The notes under the pieces: generated by a model
Databases searched by the model: none
What the model was told of the DNA's origin: nothing
What the model saw: only the letters and a program-made list of their open reading frames with translations
From: a virus
Strand: one strand, 5' to 3'
IMG/VR virus record: IMGVR_UViG_3300044712_000557
Location: 29,163-93,162 of that record
DNA length: 64,000 nucleotides
Position numbers and translations under genes: made by a program
Shown here: positions 11,908 through 17,908 of the stretch, in pieces
How the letters are laid out: each line of letters starts with the position of its first letter
Numbering within the stretch: position 1 is the stretch's first letter

Positions 11908-11981
11908 GGTAGGCATGCTTAGGGACATAGCCGAGATTCGAACCTTTGGCTAGCTGGGTTCGAATCCCAGGCCTACCGCCA
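11908..11981 (+). tRNA. tRNA with ambiguous anticodon (CGA-Ser or TCG-Arg)
   Basis: GGTAGGC pairs with GCCTACC and the T arm CTGGG-TTCGAAT-CCCAG is perfect; G73 and CCA are encoded. The anticodon arm CCGAG...TTTGG has G-T pairs and a 9-base loop ATTCGAACC. Its centre is CGA after T33. The variable loop is short. The GATTCGAACC segment is an exact complement of the T-loop region, so the RNA could misfold. Confidence 0.6.
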
Positions 11982-11996
11982 TCTTAAGGAGAAACG

Positions 11997-12212
11997 ATGT
12001 GTTGCTGTAGATGTAGCCGTGCGCACGACGAGGCTATTGCCGACATGGTTCTGGCGGAAGCTATCCTGACGGAGCATGCCTTTCGGGCTATGCACCCAAA
12101 CCTCCACCCAGCCGTTGAGGAAAGGATGATTAGGCTGGGCAGCCTTATCTCTCCTGGCCTCAATGAGTCGATGCTGGCCTATCTTACCAAGCTGTGGAGA
12201 CTAGCTAAGTGA
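11997..12212 (+). CDS. 71-residue protein with Cys-rich N-terminus
   Basis: AAGGAG precedes ATG 11997. The protein opens with CCCRCSRAHDE and continues as a helical domain (IADMVLAEAILTEHAF, then GLNESMLAYLTKLWRL). No family is recognised. Its TGA overlaps the next GTG start. Confidence 0.65.
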   Translation: MCCCRCSRAHDEAIADMVLAEAILTEHAFRAMHPNLHPAVEERMIRLGSLISPGLNESMLAYLTKLWRLAK

Positions 12213-12493
12213 AAGACTTCCTAGGAAAAGAGATCACGGTCGGATGCCTGATCGCGTATCCGGCGCGCATGAGTTCTTCAGTCTGGATGAACGTCGCGCG
12301 AGTCGTTGGATTTAGCACACGCAAGGATACCTGGGCTAGGAAGAACGTTCCATCTCTCAAGCTGAAGCGCGTGTCTAGCACAGACAGCTACTTCAAGCCT
12401 GGGACCACCACAGAGATCTACGCCCTCGACAACGTACTCGTGCTTGAGGAGGCAGATGTCCCGAAGCAAGAAGAGGCCGTACACCAAGAGTAA
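12209..12493 (+). CDS. 94-residue beta-type protein, unknown function
   Basis: GTG 12209 overlaps the upstream TGA (GTGA). KDFLGKEITVGCLIAYPAR and VARVVGF give a small beta-barrel-like pattern seen in many phage hypotheticals. An acidic tail follows. Its 3' end overlaps the next gene by 38 bases. Confidence 0.65.
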   Translation: MKDFLGKEITVGCLIAYPARMSSSVWMNVARVVGFSTRKDTWARKNVPSLKLKRVSSTDSYFKPGTTTEIYALDNVLVLEEADVPKQEEAVHQE

Positions 12494-12704
12494 GCGCTTC
12501 GACGCGACATGTCGTAGCCATGGCGGTTGCCCGTACTGCCAGGGGAATCGAAAGCATTCGACCAATCGTAGGAGCTATCCATTGCGGGCAGAGGTAGCCG
12601 AAGGCGTTTGGTCATTTGAGGAGTGGCAAGCTAGTGAAGAAGGGTGCAACCGAGATTGTTGTCGTACTCGACCGTTCGGGGTCGATGCAGAGCACGAAGA
12701 CTGA
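12456..12704 (+). CDS. 82-residue basic Cys-rich protein
   Basis: GAGGAGG lies 4 bases before ATG 12456, a strong site that favours this start. The protein is basic (SRSKKRPYTKSKR), has CRSHGGCPYC near residue 20 and a second cysteine group (CNRDCC) near 65. It could bind zinc. It overlaps both neighbours in other frames, by 38 and 71 bases, so its exact end is uncertain. Confidence 0.5.
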   Translation: MSRSKKRPYTKSKRFDATCRSHGGCPYCQGNRKHSTNRRSYPLRAEVAEGVWSFEEWQASEEGCNRDCCRTRPFGVDAEHED

Positions 12705-13335
12705 CGCAGAGGGCGGCCTGAAGGCATTCGTGGAGAAGCAGCGAGAACTTCCCGGCGAGTGCGTGCTGACCCTGTATCGATTTGACGATACGATCGAGCG
12801 CGTCTTTGAGGAGAAGCCTCTGGTACGAGTCGAGCCATACGACCTCCAGTTGGTCCCTAGGGGTTCTACGGCCCTCCTAGACGCCATGGATCGAGCCATC
12901 GATGAGGTGGGATCGCGTCTCGCTCGTCGTGCCGACTATGATCGTCCAGAGTTCATCTACTTCGTGACGATCACAGATGGCTACGAGAACGCCTCCAGGA
13001 AGGCCTCTCCCGCCAGCGTCTTCGATAAGGTTACGCATCAGCGTGACAAGTACGGCTGGCAGTTCGTCTTCATCGGTGCCAACCAGGACGCTATCGCCAC
13101 GGCTTCGAAGCTGGGTATCGGGGCGCAGTACTCCCTTACATATCGTGATAGCTCCATGGGTACCAAGAGTGCTTACAACAGCATGAGCGACGGCATCCTG
13201 CGTTCTCGCCAGCTTGGCGGGCAGGCTGTGTGCTTTACCGCTCAGGAGCGCACGGAGGCCATGGCCAGCGATGACGACATCAAGGCTCTTAAGACGACCT
13301 TCGGAACATCGAGTGTGACAACTCCAAGAAAGTAA
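12634..13335 (+). CDS. von Willebrand factor A domain protein
   Basis: GTG 12634 has GAGGAG 10 bases upstream, so I prefer it to the TTG at 12616. The 233-residue protein is a single vWA domain. It has the MIDAS metal site DRSGSM near residue 14, a following Thr in the GSTAL segment near 75, and the Asp in TITDGYENAS near 110. Such domains bind partner proteins through a divalent metal. It has no signal peptide, so it acts in the cytoplasm. It is followed 4 bases later by the RNase H-like gene. Confidence 0.85.
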   Translation: MKKGATEIVVVLDRSGSMQSTKTDAEGGLKAFVEKQRELPGECVLTLYRFDDTIERVFEEKPLVRVEPYDLQLVPRGSTALLDAMDRAIDEVGSRLARRADYDRPEFIYFVTITDGYENASRKASPASVFDKVTHQRDKYGWQFVFIGANQDAIATASKLGIGAQYSLTYRDSSMGTKSAYNSMSDGILRSRQLGGQAVCFTAQERTEAMASDDDIKALKTTFGTSSVTTPRK

Positions 13336-13339
13336 CGTG

Positions 13340-13858
13340 ATGGCCTCAAAATGGAAGACTCTCAGCGGGGAGAACATCGCTGACATCGTGCAGTTCCTGA
13401 AGGACTCTAACCGCCATGGTCAGATCCTTCACGTTGGTACAGACTCGCTGCAGACTGGAAGGTACACGCAGTTTGTGACTGTCGTGGTCCTGCTGAACCC
13501 CAGGCGTGATGGGGTGGGATCTGGCGGCAGGGTCTTTTATCAGAGAGACATCGTTCCCCGCATCAACTCACTACGCGAGCGGCTTACTAAGGAAGTTTGG
13601 AAGTCGCTCGACCTTGCCATGCAACTGCCTGAGTTTGACTTGACTGTGCATATCGATGCCAACCCATCGGAGAAGCATATGTCCAGCAAGTACCTGCAGG
13701 AGCTGGTTGGGATGGTCGTAGGGCAAGGGTTCAAGGCGCTGTGGAAGCCAGATAGCTGGGCCGCAACGCATGCCGCCGACCACGTCGTACGAATCAAAGG
13801 GAGACTGCCGAGCACTGGTGCTCAACTGGGCTTGAACCCCAGGGTAGCCACTGGCTAG
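13340..13858 (+). CDS. RNase H-like protein (DUF458/YkuK family)
   Basis: The 172-residue protein has ILHVGTDSLQTGRYTQFVTVVVL near residues 29-50, the start of the RNase H-like fold of the YkuK/DUF458 family, with a conserved Asp. HIDANPSEKHMSSKY and a final ADHVVR complete the core. It may act on RNA or RNA-DNA hybrids, but activity is not known. The last 18 codons lie inside tRNA-Ser (TGA), so the C-terminus is encoded by tRNA sequence. ATG 13340 is preferred over GTG 13337. Confidence 0.75.
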   Translation: MASKWKTLSGENIADIVQFLKDSNRHGQILHVGTDSLQTGRYTQFVTVVVLLNPRRDGVGSGGRVFYQRDIVPRINSLRERLTKEVWKSLDLAMQLPEFDLTVHIDANPSEKHMSSKYLQELVGMVVGQGFKALWKPDSWAATHAADHVVRIKGRLPSTGAQLGLNPRVATG

Positions 13859-13884
13859 GGGTTCGATCCCTCCAGTCTCCGCCA
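13800..13884 (+). tRNA. tRNA-Ser (TGA), class II
   Basis: GGAGACT pairs with AGTCTCC. CTGGG-CTTGAAC-CCCAG gives TGA. The variable arm AGCC/GGCT is present. G73 and CCA are encoded. It overlaps the upstream protein gene by 59 bases. Confidence 0.9.
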
Positions 13885-13891
13885 CTCTAAG

Positions 13892-13942
13892 AGCGCCACA
13901 AACTATCTGGTTCCAATGGGGTCTACGTTGTGGCCCGGCGCT
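13892..13942 (+). other. stem-loop after tRNA-Ser
   Basis: AGCGCC pairs with GGCGCT and ACAA with TTGT, with a five-base bulge on one side and a 26-base loop. It has no tRNA features and is possibly a processing or regulatory element. Confidence 0.35.
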
Positions 13943-13983
13943 GAACCCTGCAATCCCCTCTAAGCGGGGAATAATGTCCGCAT

Positions 13984-14020
13984 CCCCCTGGGAAGCTTAG
14001 CTCTGCAGGGGGCTTTCCTT
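13984..14020 (+). terminator. terminator-like hairpin before SLOG gene
   Basis: CCCCCTG (13984-13990) pairs with CAGGGGG (14006-14012), followed by CTTTCCTT. It separates the vWA/RNase H-like block from the SLOG-like gene. Confidence 0.55.
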
Positions 14021-14031
14021 ACTGAGGCGTA

Positions 14032-14460
14032 ATGCTTGTTGGAATAGTCGGCGTCGAAGCAGCAAAGCTGGACGCCCCAACCAAAGAGAGAGCGCTGATC
14101 AGGCTAGAGCAGATCATCTCTAGCCCACATACATCTCTCGTCGTGAGCGGGCATTGCCATCTAGGGGGGATTGACATACTCGCCGAGGAGACAGCAGCAA
14201 GGCTAGGCAAGCCTTTCCTGATCTTCCCTCCCAAGAACTTGCAGTGGTCCACTGGCTACATGCCTCGCAATCTACAGATCGTCAAGTTCAGCGATGTCGT
14301 CATCTGCCTAACGGTCAAGGAGCTTCCTGAAGGCTACGACGGGATGCGCTTCGACCTCTGCTACCATTGCGGGACTAAGGAGCATATCAAGAGCGGGGGA
14401 TGCTGGACCGTCAAGCAGGCAATCAAGGCAGGAAAGAAGGGACGCGTAGAGGTCATATGA
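14032..14460 (+). CDS. SLOG-like Rossmann protein
   Basis: The 142-residue protein opens with the strand LVGIVGVEAA and then has VVSGHCHLGGIDILAEETAARLG, matching the SGG-x-x-G-x-D nucleotide-binding pattern of the SLOG/DprA/LOG superfamily. FLIFPPKNLQW, GYMPRNLQIVKFSDVVI and a late cysteine group (CYHCG, then C) follow. Family members bind nucleotides or nucleotide-derived signals. No effector domain is fused. Its TGA overlaps the next ATG. Confidence 0.7.
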   Translation: MLVGIVGVEAAKLDAPTKERALIRLEQIISSPHTSLVVSGHCHLGGIDILAEETAARLGKPFLIFPPKNLQWSTGYMPRNLQIVKFSDVVICLTVKELPEGYDGMRFDLCYHCGTKEHIKSGGCWTVKQAIKAGKKGRVEVI

Positions 14461-14780
14461 GCGATGACTTGGATTACGAACAGTTAGACCCTGGGATCAT
14501 AGGACTCGTAGCTCTCCTGCGCGCCCATGGGTTCGAAACGACTGACTCTGGCGATGGAGTGAGCAAGAAGGCCAAGGGGATCGATGATGCATTGCCCTAC
14601 CCTCACGTCTTCTGCGTGGTCGACCCAGATAGACTCGTCATCGAGGCTAAGAGAGCTTGGCACACGTTGAACGTCTATCCAGAGTACGAAGATCTCTCTA
14701 TCGAGGCTAGCTACAGCCCCGATGACAACGCTGCGATTCTTGCCATCTATGGCAACGTCGTCTCTGGTGGGAGCTTGTAG
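14457..14780 (+). CDS. 107-residue protein, unknown function, overlaps tRNA
   Basis: ATG 14457 overlaps the SLOG gene stop (ATGA). The protein has ELDPGIIGLVALLRAHGFETTDSGDG, a pattern seen in small phage proteins, then VFCVVDPDRLVIEAKRAW. The function is unknown; coupling suggests it works with the SLOG-like protein. The last four codons and stop lie inside tRNA-Ser (GGA). Confidence 0.7.
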   Translation: MSDDLDYEQLDPGIIGLVALLRAHGFETTDSGDGVSKKAKGIDDALPYPHVFCVVDPDRLVIEAKRAWHTLNVYPEYEDLSIEASYSPDDNAAILAIYGNVVSGGSL

Positions 14781-14837
14781 GACAGAGGCGGGCTTGGAAA
14801 GCTCGCCGTTCGGGTTCGACTCCCGATCCCACCGCCA
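14766..14837 (+). tRNA. tRNA-Ser (GGA), short variable loop
   Basis: GGTGGGA pairs with TCCCACC. GCGGGC-TTGGAAA-GCTCGC gives GGA. T arm TCGGG-TTCGACT-CCCGA; G73 and CCA are encoded. The class II arm and a normal D arm are missing (72 bases total), so it is atypical for serine. It overlaps the upstream gene by 15 bases. Confidence 0.7.
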
Positions 14838-14840
14838 CTC

Positions 14841-14869
14841 TCGTGGCCATGATAGTTATCGTGGCCATG
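14841..14869 (+). repeat. short direct repeat
   Basis: TCGTGGCCATG occurs twice, at 14841 and at 14859, in the spacer between tRNA-Ser and tRNA-Cys. No function is apparent. Confidence 0.4.
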
Positions 14870-14904
14870 TTCGAAGTTACTGAACGATCCGCGAAGTTGA
14901 ACAT

Positions 14905-14981
14905 GTGGATGTCGCCAAGAGGCTCAAGGCGCTAGGCTGCAACCCTAGTATTCGGTGGTTCAAATCCACTCATCCACTCCA
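14905..14981 (+). tRNA. tRNA-Cys (GCA)
   Basis: GTGGATG pairs with CATCCAC. CTAGG-CTGCAAC-CCTAG gives GCA. T arm GGTGG-TTCAAAT-CCACT; T73 (normally U73 for Cys) and CCA are encoded. Confidence 0.92.
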
Positions 14982-14982
14982 C

Positions 14983-15057
14983 AGGGCCTTGGCCGAGAGG
15001 ACTAGGCAGCGGGCTTTGACCCCGCTAAGACAGGTTCGATTCCTGTAGGCCCTGCCA
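14983..15057 (+). tRNA. tRNA-Gln (TTG)
   Basis: AGGGCCT pairs with AGGCCCT. GCGGG-CTTTGAC-CCCGC gives TTG. T arm ACAGG-TTCGATT-CCTGT; G73 and CCA are encoded. Last tRNA of the array. Confidence 0.92.
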
Positions 15058-15080
15058 ACCTCCCAGAAAGAAGGCTATAC

Positions 15081-15251
15081 GTGTCTGCTGTGTCTGGCCC
15101 CGTTGATATGAGGATGCGTCTCTCTGAGCTAGAGAATGAATGGATGGACCGCGATACGATCTCGCTGGGGTTCCTGGCGAGGGCGCTGTTCCTGATAGCC
15201 GCGATCCTCATCTTGATCCTAGAGTCTATGCAGGAGAAGCAGTATGTGTGA
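15081..15251 (+). CDS. 56-residue single-pass membrane protein
   Basis: GTG 15081 follows an AAGAAGG site. A charged N-terminus with a short helix is followed by one membrane segment (about residues 30-47, GFLARALFLIAAILILIL) and a short charged tail. The size would suit a small membrane accessory protein. Its TGA overlaps the next ATG. Confidence 0.6.
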   Translation: MSAVSGPVDMRMRLSELENEWMDRDTISLGFLARALFLIAAILILILESMQEKQYV

Positions 15252-15597
15252 AGACTGCGTCGAAGCCGATGCGGAGCGTGATCGACTGGAGTTAGAGCGT
15301 CAGCTAGTCGACCTTCTTGAGAAGTACGAAGCTGCCAACAGCAAGCTTGAATCTGCCGAGTCTAGAGCTTCTACCCTGGAGGCTGCCCTGCGAGGCGTAC
15401 ACGGGGTCGTACTTGACGATGGCTATGAGGTCAATGTAGCCGACCTAAAGGGACGCCTAGACGAGATCGCCGATCTCCATCAGCCGTTAGAGCTTCACGG
15501 GGAGATCCTCGTAGACAACTGTGGTCGGTCGAAGTGTGGGGGGTGCCTAGGAGTTTGGCCCTGCGCGACTGATAGTCTTCTCCACCGAGAGCCTTAA
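15244..15597 (+). CDS. coiled-coil protein with terminal Cys clusters
   Basis: The 117-residue protein has CEDC at the N-terminus, a coiled coil (about 10-60, with LEKYEAANSKLESAES), and CGRSKCGGC plus a further Cys near the C-terminus. The layout resembles the coiled-coil gene at 2065. The function is unknown. It is the last plus-strand gene; the minus-strand late genes converge on it. Confidence 0.65.
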   Translation: MCEDCVEADAERDRLELERQLVDLLEKYEAANSKLESAESRASTLEAALRGVHGVVLDDGYEVNVADLKGRLDEIADLHQPLELHGEILVDNCGRSKCGGCLGVWPCATDSLLHREP

Positions 15598-15633
15598 TCC
15601 GCACCTCGCCCCCTCCTTTTCGTAGATCGATCA

Positions 15634-15654
15634 GGCCCGCATGATATGTGGGCC
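15634..15654 (+). terminator. hairpin in convergent intergenic region
   Basis: GGCCCGCA-TGATA-TGTGGGCC forms a 7-8 bp stem just downstream of the last plus-strand gene. No strong T run follows; it probably acts with the next hairpin. Confidence 0.45.
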
Positions 15655-15750
15655 TCATTCGATAGGCGAAATCGTCTACGATACACATCCAATATCGGAG
15701 TGTACATCCTCAGCGAGGCGCATTAGCGGAGAACTCTTGCTAAGCGGCAA

Positions 15751-15783
15751 GGGGCGGGAAGAGGGATCCTCCCGCCCCTTTTT
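15751..15783 (+). terminator. strong rho-independent terminator
   Basis: GGGGCGGGA (15751-15759) pairs with TCCCGCCCC (15770-15778), followed by TTTTT. It ends the plus-strand tRNA/accessory transcript; the same stem may slow minus-strand transcription. Confidence 0.85.
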
Positions 15784-15784
15784 A

Positions 15785-16018
15785 CTATCGTCGTGGACCG
15801 TTGACGATAATAGGCCCCGGTCGATGCTGGGTCTTGTCGAATGGAGATTCCTTGGGGGCATAGATTCCACCACCGCCCATCGGATTCCCATCCCTGTCCA
15901 GTAGAATCTCAGTACCCCCAGGCAACGTAACCTTGCTGCCCCTGATGGCGTCCAAGACCTTCCTGATTGGGCCGCTCTTGATGAACGCGCGCAGGATGTC
16001 GCCTAGTGGGAATCCCAT
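15785..16018 (-). CDS. 77-residue protein, end of late operon
   Basis: It starts GFPLGDILRAFIKSGPIRKVLDAIRG, an amphipathic helical segment, followed by a short beta hairpin (TLPGGTEILLDRDGNPMGGGG). No family is recognised. It is the last gene of the minus-strand late region, next to the tiny lysine-rich genes. Confidence 0.6.
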   Translation of the reverse strand: MGFPLGDILRAFIKSGPIRKVLDAIRGSKVTLPGGTEILLDRDGNPMGGGGIYAPKESPFDKTQHRPGPIIVNGPRR

Positions 16019-16019
16019 C

Positions 16020-16064
16020 TCAGCAGCCCTTGCCCTTCTTGCCCTTGCCCTTACTCTTCTTCAT
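16020..16064 (-). CDS. 14-residue lysine/glycine microprotein
   Basis: MKKSKGKGKKGKGC starts at 16064 with GAGG 6 bases upstream, and its stop is directly before the next gene. The KG repeats match the style of the 35-residue gene at 16278. It is very short, so confidence is limited. Confidence 0.35.
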   Translation of the reverse strand: MKKSKGKGKKGKGC

Positions 16065-16072
16065 CTCGCACC

Positions 16073-16267
16073 TCACCACTTCTCGATAGCCTTGAGAAGC
16101 TTCTTCTTACGCTTCTCTTTCTTGATGACCTTCTCGTCATCCTGCTCCTCATCGAGGAGCCCCATGTCGCCCGTCACTTTGGCGACCTTCTTCTTGGGCA
16201 TTGAGCTGGCCTTACCGGCTAGCTCCCCTTCCGGCCCGAAGATCTCCTCTGCTAGACTCTTTACCAT
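16073..16267 (-). CDS. 64-residue protein with basic C-terminal helix
   Basis: The N-terminus is acidic and glycine-containing (EEIFGPEGELAGKASSMPKKK), followed by an acidic stretch and a strongly basic helix (KKEKRKKKLLKAIEKW). It could bind DNA or membranes. No family is recognised. Confidence 0.6.
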   Translation of the reverse strand: MVKSLAEEIFGPEGELAGKASSMPKKKVAKVTGDMGLLDEEQDDEKVIKKEKRKKKLLKAIEKW

Positions 16268-16277
16268 GTTCTAGTCC

Positions 16278-16385
16278 TCAGCACTTGCAGGACGACTTGC
16301 CACAAGAGCAGGAACGAGTCTGCCCGCCCGACTTACTGCCGCCCTTGCTTGCTGCTGCCTTGACCTTCGATGCGCCCTTGCCCAT
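16278..16385 (-). CDS. 35-residue Lys/Gly/Cys microprotein
   Basis: ATG 16385 has GGAG 6-7 bases upstream. The peptide is MGKGASKVKAAASKGG followed by a serine/glycine stretch and a Cys-rich tail (SCSCGKSSCKC). Four cysteines in 11 residues could bind metal or crosslink. It sits between the lytic transglycosylase and the 64-residue gene with normal spacing. Confidence 0.55.
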   Translation of the reverse strand: MGKGASKVKAAASKGGSKSGGQTRSCSCGKSSCKC

Positions 16386-16396
16386 TTTCGTCTCCT

Positions 16397-16999
16397 CTAC
16401 TGGTTAAACCGAAACGCCGAAAGCATCCTTCTGATGCTGGCATCATCGTACTGCGGTGCGACTGCCGAAGTCTGCGTAGCTGGAACCAATGGTGTCTCTT
16501 CGCGCATTAGGCCCTGGAGCATCTTCGCAATGCGGTCTTGATGGGCCGCATCTGGTACGGAGAACTCAGGGCTTAGCTCGTCAGCAAACGGCTGCCCAGG
16601 CGCAGTCACATCAGCAATTGTACCACCCACCGTGTTGACGTAGCCCTGAGCGCTAGGAGCCACTCCCCCAGCCCTGCGTGTCTTTCCAGGGCCGGCGTTG
16701 TAGGCAGACACAGCCTGCCTAGGATCCTTGAAGCTGTGTAGCATCTTGGCGATGTATCCCCCAGCCGCGTCGATAGCCTTGTCGGGATCCAGCATGTCAC
16801 GATGCGCGTAGCCCATCTCCTTAGCGGCTGCAGGATGCACCTGGAAGAGCCCCAGGGCCTTCCCCTGGTCACCAACGACACTAGGATCCCCCTGGCTCTC
16901 TCTCATGGCGATTGCGTACAGCAGAGACGCGGGAATGCCCAGGGGCTTCGCAGCCCTGCGGGCCATCTCTACGAGTTGATTCTGAGGGATCTCAGGCAT
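16397..16999 (-). CDS. soluble lytic transglycosylase
   Basis: The 200-residue protein has an SLT domain (GH23). Catalytic Glu is in MRESQGDP near residue 34, followed by GKALGLFQVHP near 47-57 and SAYNAGPGKT near 99-108. It cleaves peptidoglycan between MurNAc and GlcNAc with anhydro-sugar formation. There is no signal peptide. Its position beside the ejection proteins suggests it is carried in the virion to open a local hole in the wall during DNA entry. The C-terminal 70 residues are of unknown role. Confidence 0.88.
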   Translation of the reverse strand: MPEIPQNQLVEMARRAAKPLGIPASLLYAIAMRESQGDPSVVGDQGKALGLFQVHPAAAKEMGYAHRDMLDPDKAIDAAGGYIAKMLHSFKDPRQAVSAYNAGPGKTRRAGGVAPSAQGYVNTVGGTIADVTAPGQPFADELSPEFSVPDAAHQDRIAKMLQGLMREETPLVPATQTSAVAPQYDDASIRRMLSAFRFNQ

Positions 17000-17002
17000 T
17001 AC

Positions 17003-17230
17003 TTACGCTCCAAAGAGGTCGGCCGCGAAGCTGTCACGTCCAACGGCCTTCGCCTTCTTCTTGCCCTTCTTCTTCGCCTTCTTCTTGTCGCTCTTCCCGG
17101 TGACCGGTGCGCTCTTGTGCTTGCTGTTGTAGATAGCAGCGGCCTTCGACTGAGCAGCATCGTACTCTGGAGAATCGACTGGCGCTCCCTGTGCGAACTT
17201 GTTCCTCATCGCCTCGTATGCCTTTGGCAT
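17003..17230 (-). CDS. 75-residue protein with poly-lysine stretch
   Basis: I chose ATG 17230, behind GGAGG, over the longer frame from 17275. The first half (PKAYEAMRNKFAQG, SPEYDAAQSKAAAIYNSKH) is a motif common in phage structural small proteins. The second half is a run of lysines (KKKAKKKGKKKAKA), likely DNA- or membrane-binding. Confidence 0.65.
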   Translation of the reverse strand: MPKAYEAMRNKFAQGAPVDSPEYDAAQSKAAAIYNSKHKSAPVTGKSDKKKAKKKGKKKAKAVGRDSFAADLFGA

Positions 17231-17240
17231 CTCCGTCCTC

Positions 17241-17507
17241 CTACAAAGTGAACTTGTGCTCTCCACCATGAGCACGATTTAGGTGGCAGTAGTACTCCGA
17301 ATAGTGAGCGTTCTGGTCAGGGTTCTTCGCATCGCACTTGGCCAGAGACTCGTAGAGAGCCTTATCCTCTGCCTCTCTACGCTTGCGATCCTTGCGATCT
17401 TCCAGATACCACTTAGGAAGGTAGTACGGAAGCCCGATGGTGAGCGCGAATAGGGCCTTCCCCCACTGTTTCTTGGTTGGCGGACGGAACGTATCTAGAG
17501 ATCCCAT
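17241..17507 (-). CDS. 88-residue protein, possible membrane segment
   Basis: A short hydrophobic stretch (WGKALFALTIGLPYYLPKWYL, residues 15-35) is followed by a charged helix and a C-terminal region with two Cys and several His (CDAKNPDQNAHYSEYYCHLN). No family is recognised. It lies in the ejection-protein block. Confidence 0.6.
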   Translation of the reverse strand: MGSLDTFRPPTKKQWGKALFALTIGLPYYLPKWYLEDRKDRKRREAEDKALYESLAKCDAKNPDQNAHYSEYYCHLNRAHGGEHKFTL

Positions 17508-17885
17508 TTAGCCCTTCTTCCCTACTCTGTCCATTATAATCTTAGCTCTAGAGCTAGGTGCCTGGACTGTCTTTCCAGAGGCATCTTTACGCCAGCCTAG
17601 GCCAAAATTCCCATCTTTCCCATTGGAATACGCCTTCTTCAGCTCGTCTGGAGAGAATTGAGCAGCGGTAGGATCTACCTTCGATCCATCTGGCTTCTCT
17701 AGCCACCAATGGGTCATGTCGCGTCCCTTGGAATCCTTCCCTAGGTTCGCCACCTTTGGCTTCAGAGTGCGCCCTGTGAGCCACCACGTCGCTTCAGCGG
17801 CTGCGTAGCAGTGCCCGGCGGTTGAATGGTCATCCGGCGTGCGTAGACTCCTCCACTGAGGATTCAAGAGATCCGGGGTGAGCAC
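17508..17885 (-). CDS. possible transglutaminase/cysteine-peptidase-like protein
   Basis: GTG 17885 is the only plausible start because a stop lies 13 codons upstream. The 125-residue protein has HCYAAAEATWWLTG (Cys near residue 26), DMTHWWLEKPDG (His near 59) and KVDPTAAQF (Asp near 72). The order Cys-His-Asp with these contexts resembles small papain-like or transglutaminase-like folds. Activity is an inference. It is adjacent to the giant polyvalent protein and may travel in the virion. Confidence 0.6.
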   Translation of the reverse strand: MLTPDLLNPQWRSLRTPDDHSTAGHCYAAAEATWWLTGRTLKPKVANLGKDSKGRDMTHWWLEKPDGSKVDPTAAQFSPDELKKAYSNGKDGNFGLGWRKDASGKTVQAPSSRAKIIMDRVGKKG

Positions 17886-17908
17886 CGACTCGACCTTCTT
17901 CGCTACGG

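Noticed and set aside
5274-15057. CRISPR array
   Set aside because: The regularly spaced repeated GGTTCGAATCCC segments are tRNA T arms, not identical repeats with spacers.
15598-15784. Phage attachment site at the strand switch
   Set aside because: There is no integrase, repeat or core sequence in the window; the hairpins there are terminators.
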